Assembly (NCBI RefSeq): GCF_001584325.1
Contig: NZ_LSAZ01000017.1
Span: 1 to 64,000 of the forward strand
DNA length: 64,000 nucleotides
Origin: Bacillus nakamurai
GTDB lineage: Bacteria > Bacillota > Bacilli > Bacillales > Bacillaceae
Direction of reading: 5' to 3'
Numbering within the stretch: position 1 is the first letter of the stretch; every line of letters begins with the position of its first letter. A program made the translations under genes and the position numbers. Below the pieces are notes generated by a model, which saw only the letters and a list, made by a program, of their open reading frames with translations, did not search any database and was not told where the DNA came from. Positions 9,650 to 17,734 of the stretch are shown here, piece after piece.

Positions 9650-9690
9650 AAACAGCTTGAGCCATTCTTCTGGTCCAAGCTGTTTTCTTT
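9650..9690 (+). terminator. hairpin between menB and menE, possible partial terminator
   Basis: Perfect 10-bp inverted repeat AAACAGCTTG/CAAGCTGTTT (9650-9659 with 9676-9685), a 16-base loop, then TCTTTTC. It could be an intraoperonic attenuator or an mRNA-stabilising stem protecting menB mRNA. The T tract is interrupted, so full termination is doubtful. Confidence 0.5.
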
Positions 9691-9724
9691 TCAAAAACAG
9701 TACTTTTACCTCGGAGATGATAAC

Positions 9725-11188
9725 ATGCTGACAGAACAGCCTAACTGGCTCATTCAAAGGGCGCAGCTGACACCTGAAAGAATGGCTCTCATATTTGAAA
9801 ACCAAAGTTTTACATTCAGAGAATTATATGAAGCTTCTAAACAAATGGCGGCGCGGCTGGCCGCATGCTGCTCGTTGAGAAAAGGCGACCGTGTTGCAAT
9901 TTTGCTTTCTAACCGAGCAGAGATGGTCTTTGCCGTACATGCCTGTTTTTTACTCGGCGCTGAAGCTGTGCTGTTAAATACGAAGCTCTCAAAACAAGAA
10001 AGGCTGTTTCAGCTCGAAGATTCGAAGGCGGTGCTTTTATTGACGGATGCCGGTTTTTGCCGCCGGGAATACGACTCTGTGATTGCGACGGCCGACGTGG
10101 ACGAGCTTCAAGCGGCTGAGGCGGGAGACATTGAGGTTGAGGATTATATGAAGCTTGATGATACGGCGACTTTAATGTACACGTCAGGAACGACAGGGAG
10201 GCCGAAGGGGGTCCAGCAAACGTTCGGAAACCATTATTCAAGCGCTGTATCTTCAGCTTTGAATCTGGGGATCACAGAGCGGGACCGCTGGCTTATTGCG
10301 CTGCCTCTGTTTCATATCAGCGGGCTGTCCGCGCTGTTTAAATCGGTCATTTACGGCATGCCTGTTGTGCTTCATCAAAAATTTTCTGTCAGTGATGTGC
10401 TGGACAGCATCAGCCGCCACCGGGTTACGATCATATCGGCGGTGCAGACGATGCTTTCCGGCCTGCTGGCGGAAACGGATCATTGTCCTGAATCTCTCAG
10501 GTGCATCCTGCTTGGCGGGGGGCCTGCACCGCTTCCGCTCCTTGAAGAGTGCCGGCAGAAACAATTTCCGGTGTTTCAATCATACGGCCTGACTGAAACC
10601 TGTTCACAGATTGTCACGCTTTCTCCCGAATTCAGTATGGAAAAGCTCGGCTCGGCAGGAAAGCCGCTGTTTTCATGCGAAATTTCGATTGAGAAAGACG
10701 GAAACAAGTGTGCTCCGTTTGAACACGGTGAAATTACGGTCAAAGGGCCGAATGTGATGAAAGGTTATTATAACCGTGATGAGGCCAATCGAGCGGCTTT
10801 TGAAAACGGATGGTTTAAGACGGGAGATCTTGGCTATTTAGATGAAGACGGGTTTTTATTTGTGCTGGATAGACGTTCTGATCTCATTATTTCAGGCGGC
10901 GAGAACATTTACCCCGCTGAAGTTGAGGCAGTGCTGCTTGCACATCCCGCAGTAGCTGAAGCAGGTGTTTCGGGAGCCGAAGATCCAAAGTGGGGAAAGG
11001 TCCCGCACGCTTTTCTCGTGTTAACCTCTCCGGTCAGTTCGGCGGAGCTGGCCGCCTTTTGCCGTGAACGGCTTGCAAAATATAAAATTCCGGCTAAATT
11101 TTTTGCGGCGGAAGAGCTGCCGCGAAACGCGTCAAATAAATTGATGAGACACCGGCTGAATGATCTTCGTAAAGGAGAGCTGTCATGA
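9725..11188 (+). CDS. menE: o-succinylbenzoate-CoA ligase MenE
   Basis: An ANL-superfamily adenylating enzyme (487 residues) that activates o-succinylbenzoate to its acyl-AMP and then its CoA thioester. The P-loop motif TLMYTSGTTGRPKGV (about 150-164), the FQSYGLTETCSQ aromatic/adenine motif, the hinge-region FKTGDLGYLDEDGFL, LDRRSDLIISGGENIYP and the C-terminal catalytic lysine in NASNKLMRHRL are all in place. ATG at 9725 follows GGAGATG. Its stop overlaps the menC start (ATGA). It precedes MenB in the pathway and follows MenC. Confidence 0.96.
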   Translation: MLTEQPNWLIQRAQLTPERMALIFENQSFTFRELYEASKQMAARLAACCSLRKGDRVAILLSNRAEMVFAVHACFLLGAEAVLLNTKLSKQERLFQLEDSKAVLLLTDAGFCRREYDSVIATADVDELQAAEAGDIEVEDYMKLDDTATLMYTSGTTGRPKGVQQTFGNHYSSAVSSALNLGITERDRWLIALPLFHISGLSALFKSVIYGMPVVLHQKFSVSDVLDSISRHRVTIISAVQTMLSGLLAETDHCPESLRCILLGGGPAPLPLLEECRQKQFPVFQSYGLTETCSQIVTLSPEFSMEKLGSAGKPLFSCEISIEKDGNKCAPFEHGEITVKGPNVMKGYYNRDEANRAAFENGWFKTGDLGYLDEDGFLFVLDRRSDLIISGGENIYPAEVEAVLLAHPAVAEAGVSGAEDPKWGKVPHAFLVLTSPVSSAELAAFCRERLAKYKIPAKFFAAEELPRNASNKLMRHRLNDLRKGELS

Positions 11189-12300
11189 TTAAGATAGAAA
11201 AAATCACCCTTTATCATGTAAATATGAGGCTGAAAAAACCGTTTAAAACAAGTATCGAAACGCTTCAAGACCGTAAGTTTTTGATTGTTGAAGCCATAGA
11301 CGAATCCGGTGAGGCAGGCTGGGGGGAAGTATCCGCGTTTTCTTCTCCATGGTATACAGAAGAAACGATTCAAACGTGCGCGCATATGCTTAAGGATTTC
11401 TTTATCCCAAACATAGTGGGGCGTGAGTTTTCCCATCCGTCTGAGGTGCCGGACAGCCTCGCGCGTTTTAAGGGAAATCGTATGGCAAAGGCAGGGCTGG
11501 AATCTGCTGTGTGGGATGTATACGCAAAGAAAAAAGGCATTTCTCTCGCTGAAGCTCTCGGCGGCAAAAGAGATAAAGTTCCCGCCGGCGTCGTGGTGGG
11601 GCTTGCTCCGATTGATGATATGCTTCGGGAGATTGAGCAATATGTAAAAGAGGGTTATCAAAGAATAAAAATAAAAATTCAGCCGGGCCGGGATATTGAT
11701 TTAGTGAAAGCCATTCGCAGCCGCTTTCCGAACGTGCCGCTGATGGCGGATGCAAATTCGGCGTATGAACTGAAAGATATCAGCAGGCTGAAGGAATTGG
11801 ATGAATTCCATTTAATGATGATAGAGCAGCCGCTTCAGGCAGATGACATTGTCGATCACCGCCATCTGCAAAAGCATTTGAGAACGGCCATATGCCTTGA
11901 TGAGAGCATTTGCTCGGCGGATGACGCAAGACGGGCTATTGAGCTTGGAAGCTGTAAAATCATTAACATTAAGCCGGCACGTGTCGGCGGCCTGACGGAG
12001 GCTCTTAAAATTCACGACTTGTGCAGAGAGCATCTAATGCCGGTATGGTGCGGAGGAATGTTTGAGACCGGCATTTCCCGGGCGCAGAGTGCGGCGCTTG
12101 CCTCGCTGCCCCAATTTACGATACCGGGCGACATCTCGTCATCCTCCCGATACTGGGAAGAGGATATCGTAACCCCTGATATTCGTATTGAAGAGGGGTT
12201 CATTTCTGTTCCGAACGGGCCCGGTTTGGGTGTGAAAGTCAATCAAGAGGTTATGAGAAAATATGTTACCCAAATGGATGTTTTTACAACAAACAGCTGA
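11185..12300 (+). CDS. menC: o-succinylbenzoate synthase MenC
   Basis: An enolase-superfamily enzyme (371 residues, MAL/MLE subgroup) that dehydrates SHCHC to o-succinylbenzoate. The N-terminal capping domain is followed by the barrel with the general-base pair in YQRIKIKI, the metal ligands in LMADANSAY, IEQPL and CLDESI, and the opposite-face lysine in INIKPARVGGL. The 4-nt ATGA overlap with menE and a terminator 83 bases downstream mark it as the last men gene. Some MenC proteins also racemise N-acylamino acids; that cannot be judged here. Confidence 0.95.
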   Translation: MIKIEKITLYHVNMRLKKPFKTSIETLQDRKFLIVEAIDESGEAGWGEVSAFSSPWYTEETIQTCAHMLKDFFIPNIVGREFSHPSEVPDSLARFKGNRMAKAGLESAVWDVYAKKKGISLAEALGGKRDKVPAGVVVGLAPIDDMLREIEQYVKEGYQRIKIKIQPGRDIDLVKAIRSRFPNVPLMADANSAYELKDISRLKELDEFHLMMIEQPLQADDIVDHRHLQKHLRTAICLDESICSADDARRAIELGSCKIINIKPARVGGLTEALKIHDLCREHLMPVWCGGMFETGISRAQSAALASLPQFTIPGDISSSSRYWEEDIVTPDIRIEEGFISVPNGPGLGVKVNQEVMRKYVTQMDVFTTNS

Positions 12301-12382
12301 TAAAACGAAATTTTAGAAAGTTGAGTACATAGCGTGCCGCTGTTATATTGAAATTGTTCACATTTTATCCCCTTCTCGTTTG

Positions 12383-12407
12383 AACCGGCTATCAGCCGGT
12401 TTTTTTG
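12383..12407 (+). terminator. terminator of the men operon
   Basis: Stem AACCGGCT/AGCCGGTT with a 3-base loop and seven T. Confidence 0.93.
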
Positions 12408-12419
12408 TTTGGCAGACAC

Positions 12420-12464
12420 TTGACAAATGTGGATACGTGCGATAATTTTGCACTAAGGAAACTT
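12420..12464 (+). promoter_or_regulatory. mntABCD promoter with MntR box
   Basis: TTGACA at 12420-12425 faces GATAAT/TAATTT at 12441-12448. Directly downstream, TTTGCACTAAGGAAAC (12447-12462) resembles the MntR operators of Bacillus mntA and mntH as I remember them (TTTGC..AAGG.AAAC). MntR with Mn2+ bound represses these genes, and the box would cover the start of transcription. Confidence 0.75.
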
Positions 12465-12570
12465 TTTGTCTCGTCTCAATGAATCGTTCTTAAATATAAA
12501 GAATTGTCATAAGTCTAACATCAATATCTTGTTTTAAGAGCAAACTCGTCCGGAGACAAAACGAGACAAA
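12465..12570 (+). repeat. inverted repeat in the mntA leader
   Basis: TTTGTCTCGT (12465-12474) is the exact reverse complement of ACGAGACAAA (12561-12570). The right arm ends four bases before the mntA Shine-Dalgarno and contains a second direct copy of GAGACAAA (12553-12560). Folding the arms would enclose 86 nt of leader. Function unknown. Confidence 0.6.
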
Positions 12571-12585
12571 GGAAAGGGGACAGAT

Positions 12586-13503
12586 ATGAAAAGAAGCAGT
12601 ATGATGGCGGCTGTTCTGGTGATTTGTTTTGCTATGTCTTCGTGCAGCTCTGAGTCATCAAGCGGTAACGGAGAGAAGCTGAAGATCACCGCTACCACCT
12701 CCCAAGTCGCGGATGCGGCTGAACAAATCGGCGGAGACCATGTCGAAGTTACGGCATTAATGGGACCGGGAGTTGACCCCCATCTCTATAAAGCATCACA
12801 AGGGGATACAAAAAAATTAACGGAGGCTGATGTTATTTTGTACAGCGGGCTTCATTTAGAAGGGAAAATGGAGGACATCCTAACAAAAATCAGCGCCCAA
12901 AAACCCGCCGCCGCAGTGGCTGAATCCATCCCTAAAGAAAAATTAATTTCAGCGGGAGAAAATATGTACGATCCGCATGTGTGGTTCAGCATCCCGCTAT
13001 GGCTGCATGCGGTTGATGAAGTCGAAACTCAATTAAAAAAGGCAAAGCCGCAATATGCAGATGATTTCGAGAAAAATGCCCGGGAATACAAAGAGAATTT
13101 GAAATATTTAGATAAAAAGTCTCGGGATAAGATCAGCACGATACCGGAAAAAAGCCGTGTACTAGTTACGGCTCATGATGCCTTTGCGTATTTTGGCAAG
13201 GAATATGAATTTGAGGTCAGAGGACTCCAAGGGCTGAGCACGGACTCTGATTACGGCTTGAAAGATGTTCAAAAGCTCGTCAGCCTGCTTGCAGCAAAAC
13301 AAATTAAAGCTGTTTTTGTAGAAAGCAGCATTTCTAAAAAATCAATAAACGCGGTCGTTGAAGGCGCCAAGGAAAAAGGGCACGAAGTTATGATCGGCGG
13401 TCAGCTTTATTCAGATGCGATGGGTGAAAAGGGAACGAAGGAAGGAACATACACAGGCATGTTCAGCCATAACATTGACACGATTGTCGATTCACTGAAA
13501 TAA
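12586..13503 (+). CDS. mntA: manganese-binding lipoprotein MntA
   Basis: Solute-binding protein of the cluster A-I (ZnuA/PsaA) type, 305 residues, anchored outside the membrane. An 18-residue hydrophobic signal ends in a lipobox with Cys20 (AMSSCSSES). The metal site of the family appears as VDPHLYK, DPHVWF, the acidic residue after YFGKEYEF, and SDAMGEKG near the end. It lacks the His-rich loop of zinc-binding members, which fits manganese. AAAGGGGA precedes the ATG. It is first in mntABCD behind the MntR-like box, 20 nt before mntB. The zinc transporter ZnuA is the main alternative; the operator argues against it. Confidence 0.93.
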   Translation: MKRSSMMAAVLVICFAMSSCSSESSSGNGEKLKITATTSQVADAAEQIGGDHVEVTALMGPGVDPHLYKASQGDTKKLTEADVILYSGLHLEGKMEDILTKISAQKPAAAVAESIPKEKLISAGENMYDPHVWFSIPLWLHAVDEVETQLKKAKPQYADDFEKNAREYKENLKYLDKKSRDKISTIPEKSRVLVTAHDAFAYFGKEYEFEVRGLQGLSTDSDYGLKDVQKLVSLLAAKQIKAVFVESSISKKSINAVVEGAKEKGHEVMIGGQLYSDAMGEKGTKEGTYTGMFSHNIDTIVDSLK

Positions 13504-13523
13504 GCTCGGAAGGAGAGAACAAC

Positions 13524-14276
13524 TTGTACCCTGTCAACATAGAAAATGTAACGGTAGCTTATCATAAAAAACCCGTATTGCAGAACGTTTCCATGCAGGT
13601 GCCCGAAGGAAACCTGGTCGGTATCATCGGCCCTAACGGCGCGGGGAAATCGACTTTGATTAAAGCCATTTTAGGCTTGATTCCAAGCGCATCTGGGGAG
13701 ATTTCCATTTACGGAAAGACCTACAGCGCGGAGCGGAAAAGAATCGGCTATGTTCCGCAGCGCGGTTCCGTTGATTGGGATTTCCCGACGAGCGCCCTTG
13801 ATGTCGTCTTAATGGGGAGATACGGGCATATCGGCTGGTGTAAACGTCCGAAAAAACGTGATGTGGAGGCAGCCAAAACATGTTTGGATAAAGTCGGCAT
13901 GCTTGATTACGCCAAAAGGCAAATCAGCCAGCTCTCAGGAGGTCAGCAGCAGAGGGTATTTTTGGCGAGGGCCTTATGCCAAGAGGCGGATATTTATTTT
14001 ATGGATGAACCGTTTGTCGGCGTTGACGCAGCGACGGAGCGCGCCATTATTACGCTGTTAATGGAATTAAAACGAAAGGGAAAAACCGTTCTCGTCGTTC
14101 ATCATGATTTACAGACTGCAAAGGATTATTTTGACTGGATGCTGCTTTTAAATGTAAGAAAGATTGCGTTCGGTCCGACGGAACAAGTGTTTACGATAGA
14201 TAATTTACAAAAAACGTATGGCGGAAGGCTTGCTTTTCTGAAAGATCATCTGGTGGCTGAAGGGGGCACAGGCTGA
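13524..14276 (+). CDS. mntB: manganese ABC transporter ATPase MntB
   Basis: Cytoplasmic ATPase subunit, 250 residues. Walker A is GPNGAGKST, the Q-loop is in YVPQRGSVDWDFP, the signature is LSGGQQQR, Walker B is DIYFMDEPF and the switch His is VVHHD. The start is TTG at 13524, set by GGAAGGAGAG ten bases upstream. The stop overlaps the first base of the mntC start codon (TGATG). It works with MntC/MntD and binding protein MntA. Confidence 0.94.
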   Translation: MYPVNIENVTVAYHKKPVLQNVSMQVPEGNLVGIIGPNGAGKSTLIKAILGLIPSASGEISIYGKTYSAERKRIGYVPQRGSVDWDFPTSALDVVLMGRYGHIGWCKRPKKRDVEAAKTCLDKVGMLDYAKRQISQLSGGQQQRVFLARALCQEADIYFMDEPFVGVDAATERAIITLLMELKRKGKTVLVVHHDLQTAKDYFDWMLLLNVRKIAFGPTEQVFTIDNLQKTYGGRLAFLKDHLVAEGGTG

Positions 14277-15565
14277 TGGCAATGCTGGAAAATCTATGGC
14301 TTCAGCTCCAGCAGCCGAATACCCAATGGGTGATGGCGGGGACTTTGCTTCTCGGCATGGCGAGCGGAGTCCTTGGAAGCTTTGTGCTGCTCAGAAGACA
14401 AAGTTTAATCGGCGATGCCATGGCCCATTCCGCTTTACCCGGAGTTTGTCTTGCTTTTTTGTTTGCCGGGGAAAAGTCGATGCTGTTATTTTTAATCGGC
14501 GCGGCTGCTGCGGGCTTAGCGGGGACATGGTGCATCCAGAAAATAACGGAGCATTCAAAAACAAAAGAGGATTCCGCGATCGGCATCGTGCTGTCTGTAT
14601 TTTTTGGTGTCGGCATTATTCTGCTGACCTATATTCAAAGGCTCGGTTCCGGCAGTCAAAGCGGGCTTGATTCCTTTTTGTTCGGTCAAGCGGCTTCGCT
14701 TATCAAGCAGGATATTCTGATCATCGGCGTAATCTCCGCAGTTTTGCTCCTGCTGTGCACAGTCTTTTTTAAAGAATTTAAATTGATCACATTTGATATG
14801 GCGTTTGCAAAGGGTCTAGGGCTTCCGGTCCGCTTTCTGAATGGGCTTTTGGTTTTATTGATCGTTTGTGCGGTTGTAATCGGCCTTCAGACTGTCGGCG
14901 TCATTTTAATGGCGGCCATGCTCATTACACCTGCCATTGCCGCAAGATATTGGACGGAGCGTTTAACGGTGATGATTGTGCTGTCCGGACTGATCGGTGG
15001 GGTCAGCGGGGTGACGGGAACGCTGCTGAGCACGACTATGGACGGTATGGCGACCGGACCGTTAATTATTTTAACCGCGACTTCCGTATTTTTATTCTCT
15101 CTATTATTCGCCCCGAACCGGGGACTGGCTTCAAAGGCGGCAAGGCTGCTCAGACTGAGAAGAAAGACGGCTTTCGAACAAGTGCTTTCAGCCATCTATG
15201 AAAACTATGAACAAACGAATGAAACGGTACTAACAGAGCAGATGATTAAAAAAGAAGGGAGACGCTCCATCAGGATTCTGGAGAAAAAGGGCTTCATAAA
15301 GCGCGGCGGGGCTGAAACATGGAAGGTGACTCAATCCGGGCTTGAAAAGGGTTATGAGCTTGCTTTATCTCAGCGCATGTATGAGGTTTTTCTCATGCAT
15401 GAAACAGAGCTTTCCCCCATAAATACGGCTGAAAGGGACGATTTTTCTCCTGATCGGCTGCCGAAGGAAACGAAAGAAAAGCTTTATCATCTTTTGCGAT
15501 TGCATGGCAGAATGCCGCAGTTCTCTGCGCAAAAGGCAAAAGGAGGCGCTGTCAATGAGCTATGA
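14276..15565 (+). CDS. mntC: manganese ABC transporter permease MntC with C-terminal winged-helix extension
   Basis: ABC-3 family membrane subunit of 429 residues. The first 280 residues hold eight or nine hydrophobic segments, with GDAMAHSALPGVC near the cytoplasmic ATPase contact. From about residue 290 the chain turns hydrophilic and resembles a DtxR-type winged helix (LSAIYENYEQTNETVLTEQMIKK, then RSIRILEKKGFIKR). B. subtilis MntC has a similar tail. A regulatory or metal-sensing role for the tail is inferred, not known. It overlaps mntB by 1 nt and mntD by 11 nt. Confidence 0.92.
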   Translation: MAMLENLWLQLQQPNTQWVMAGTLLLGMASGVLGSFVLLRRQSLIGDAMAHSALPGVCLAFLFAGEKSMLLFLIGAAAAGLAGTWCIQKITEHSKTKEDSAIGIVLSVFFGVGIILLTYIQRLGSGSQSGLDSFLFGQAASLIKQDILIIGVISAVLLLLCTVFFKEFKLITFDMAFAKGLGLPVRFLNGLLVLLIVCAVVIGLQTVGVILMAAMLITPAIAARYWTERLTVMIVLSGLIGGVSGVTGTLLSTTMDGMATGPLIILTATSVFLFSLLFAPNRGLASKAARLLRLRRKTAFEQVLSAIYENYEQTNETVLTEQMIKKEGRRSIRILEKKGFIKRGGAETWKVTQSGLEKGYELALSQRMYEVFLMHETELSPINTAERDDFSPDRLPKETKEKLYHLLRLHGRMPQFSAQKAKGGAVNEL

Positions 15566-16436
15566 AGCATGGATTATCGCGACGGGGATATTAGTCGGCG
15601 TGAGCTGCGCTTTAATCGGCACCTTTCTCGTTCTGAGAAAAATGGCAATGCTTGCTGACGCGATCAGCCATACTGTACTGCTGGGAATTGTCGGCGCTTT
15701 CCTTGTGACGAAAAGCCTTGACGGCATTCCTATGTTTATCGGAGCGGCAGCTGTCGGGCTTCTGACCGCTTTTTTCGTACAGCTGCTGCACAGCAAAGGA
15801 GTTCAGTCTGATGCGGCCATCGGAGTTGTTTTCACGTCTTTGTTTGCCGTCGGCGTCATTTTGCTGTCCGTATACGGTGAAAATGTGCATCTCGATGTGG
15901 AGCATTCCCTTATGGGGGAAATTGCCTTTGTTCCGTGGAATACTGCTGAACTGTTCGGCGCGGATATCGGCCCTAAAGCGTTCTGGATGCTTGCGTCTGT
16001 GCTTATCGTAAATGTATTGCTGATTGTGTTTTGTTATAAAGAATTTAAAATTGCTTCATTTGATCCTGAGATGGCAATGGCGATCGGCATTCCGGTTTTG
16101 CTGATTCATTATGTGCAGATGGGCATGCTGTCGCTTACGACCGTCGCTTCCTTTGATTCCGTCGGCGCTGTTTTAGTCGTGGCCATGCTGATTGTGCCGC
16201 CTGCCGCTGCCTATCTGTTTACAAACCGGCTGTCTTCCATGCTCATGATCAGCGCCTGTATCGGCGGGCTGTCTGCGGTATTGGGATATTGCTTTGCGTC
16301 GTGGCTGAATGTGTCAATTTCCGGCGCAATGGCCGCGATGACAGGTGTCTTTTTTCTGCTGGCGTTTCTGTTTTCGCCTTCACAGGGTCTGATCTCTAAA
16401 AGGCTTGCGGGACGCAAATTAAAAAGAGCTGTATGA
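15555..16436 (+). CDS. mntD: manganese ABC transporter permease MntD
   Basis: Second ABC-3 permease, 293 residues, without the C-terminal extension of MntC. It has about eight membrane spans and the family motif MLADAISHTVLLG. The open frame extends to 15504, but AGGAGG at 15541-15546 directs initiation at the ATG at 15555 inside the end of mntC. It probably pairs with MntC as a heterodimer. A strong terminator begins within the last codons. Confidence 0.93.
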   Translation: MSYEAWIIATGILVGVSCALIGTFLVLRKMAMLADAISHTVLLGIVGAFLVTKSLDGIPMFIGAAAVGLLTAFFVQLLHSKGVQSDAAIGVVFTSLFAVGVILLSVYGENVHLDVEHSLMGEIAFVPWNTAELFGADIGPKAFWMLASVLIVNVLLIVFCYKEFKIASFDPEMAMAIGIPVLLIHYVQMGMLSLTTVASFDSVGAVLVVAMLIVPPAAAYLFTNRLSSMLMISACIGGLSAVLGYCFASWLNVSISGAMAAMTGVFFLLAFLFSPSQGLISKRLAGRKLKRAV

Positions 16437-16453
16437 AAACAGCTCTTTTTTTT
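16422..16453 (+). terminator. terminator of mntABCD
   Basis: Stem AAAAGAGCTGT/ACAGCTCTTTT with a T run. It overlaps the mntD stop codon and touches the end of the convergent DUF1540 gene. Confidence 0.93.
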
Positions 16454-16610
16454 ACAAATCTTGCGGTTTAAAAGTTTTGCAATCCGTTTCTTCACTTTTT
16501 TTAGCTGTATTGCCTGTATGACTGACAACATAAATCGCGTCAGCCGTGCACTTGTTTCCTTGTCCCCAATATGAACAGTTATTGACTTCGCACAGAATTT
16601 TTTGTTTCAT
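16452..16610 (-). CDS. small Cys-rich DUF1540 protein
   Basis: A 52-residue reading frame, easy to miss by length. It starts at the ATG at 16610 behind GGAGGGAGAG. It begins MKQKILCEVNNCSYWGQGNK and ends TDCKTFKPQDL. Cys7, Cys12, Cys21 and Cys44 fit the DUF1540 pattern (C-x4-C ... C ... C-x-TF), thought to bind metal. Members are common in sporulating Firmicutes; their function is unknown to me. It is convergent with mntD and upstream of the minus-strand end of ythB. A possible -10 TATACT lies upstream. I do not know a gene name. Confidence 0.8.
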   Translation of the reverse strand: MKQKILCEVNNCSYWGQGNKCTADAIYVVSHTGNTAKKSEETDCKTFKPQDL

Positions 16611-16669
16611 GCTGAAACTCTCCCTCCAAGATAAAAGGTACGCCTTTAGTATAGCCAGCCTTACATGTG

Positions 16670-17710
16670 CTATTCCTCCTGGCGGATATAACGTTTATCT
16701 TTCATAAATAACTTCCAAAAGAAATAAAATCCTGGAAATAAGATGATGAAAGCAACGATATAAGTCATAAACAGCGCCCTGAACGTTGCAGGCTCCGTAA
16801 AGCCGGACATGATGGTGATATCGGGATAAATCATATAAGGGAGATGAGCGCGCCCGTATGCATAGCTTGCCAGGAAATATTGAACCGCAATCGCTATCAT
16901 GGCAATTCTCGGCTTGCCGAGGTTTTGTCCGAAACGTTTATTCGGCAGAAACAGAGCTACGCCCGCGATAATAAATGTAATGACAGAAAGAATCAGCCAC
17001 GTCTTATCCTTCATCATCCCGGCATACAGCCAGGCGGCTTCAGTGCGTAAAGTCAGCATAATGAATATCGCAAAAAGAAGGGAAAGTGGTCCTGTTATTA
17101 ACGCGCTCCGCCTGTAAATTCGGTATGCGTGCTCCTCTTCAGCCACATTGGAAAAATCGGCCAAAAGCAGCGAAGATAAAAATAAAGTAGTTAAGATGGC
17201 AAAGCCGATAAAAGCATAAGCGTTCAGGCTCGTGAACACACTGACCAAATTCAGATGATAAACTCCGCCCGTTTTTTCGATAAACCCGCCGTGTGTCACC
17301 GGAAGCACAAGAATAAGCACTGCCGGTATAATAAAGCCTGAGATGCCGGAAATATATCTCATAATTTTTCTTTCTTTCGCCGTGTTGGAAAAGACGAGAA
17401 AACCGCTGCGGATCGCTAAAAGCAGCAAAATGATACTCCCCGGAATTAATAAAACGGTTCCAAGCACGAAAGTTGCTCCCGGAAAGAAGCTGAAAAGGGC
17501 GACAACGATCGCGACGATAAAGACATTGGTCACTTCCCATGTCGGCGACAAATAACGGTTGGCGATGTTTGTCGCTTTTGTTTGTTCTTTATTTAAATAA
17601 ATCATGGACCAAAAACCGGCTCCGAAGTCCATCGTCGCCATGACCGCGTAGATAAACACGAAACCCCATACGATTGAAATCGCGATAAGAGCATCCATGG
17701 TAATGTCCAT
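16670..17710 (-). CDS. ythB: cytochrome bd-type oxidase subunit II YthB
   Basis: CydB-family membrane subunit (346 residues, about eight or nine hydrophobic segments). The opening stretch VWGFVFIYAVMATMDFGAGFW contains the Gly-Ala-Gly-Phe signature of subunit II. It supports assembly of the haem-bearing subunit YthA. It follows ythA by 24 nt in the same transcript. AGGAAGGG lies 12 nt before the ATG, a rather long gap. In B. subtilis ythAB encodes an extra quinol oxidase besides cydAB and cytochrome aa3. Confidence 0.92.
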   Translation of the reverse strand: MDITMDALIAISIVWGFVFIYAVMATMDFGAGFWSMIYLNKEQTKATNIANRYLSPTWEVTNVFIVAIVVALFSFFPGATFVLGTVLLIPGSIILLLLAIRSGFLVFSNTAKERKIMRYISGISGFIIPAVLILVLPVTHGGFIEKTGGVYHLNLVSVFTSLNAYAFIGFAILTTLFLSSLLLADFSNVAEEEHAYRIYRRSALITGPLSLLFAIFIMLTLRTEAAWLYAGMMKDKTWLILSVITFIIAGVALFLPNKRFGQNLGKPRIAMIAIAVQYFLASYAYGRAHLPYMIYPDITIMSGFTEPATFRALFMTYIVAFIILFPGFYFFWKLFMKDKRYIRQEE

Positions 17711-17734
17711 TTTTCGATTCAGCCCTTCCTATTG

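Noticed and set aside
10909-11661. 250-codon minus-strand frame across the menE-menC junction
   Set aside because: It lies opposite two certain genes with perfect motifs, its composition is Arg-, Ser- and Cys-rich like a shadow frame, and no ribosome site is present.
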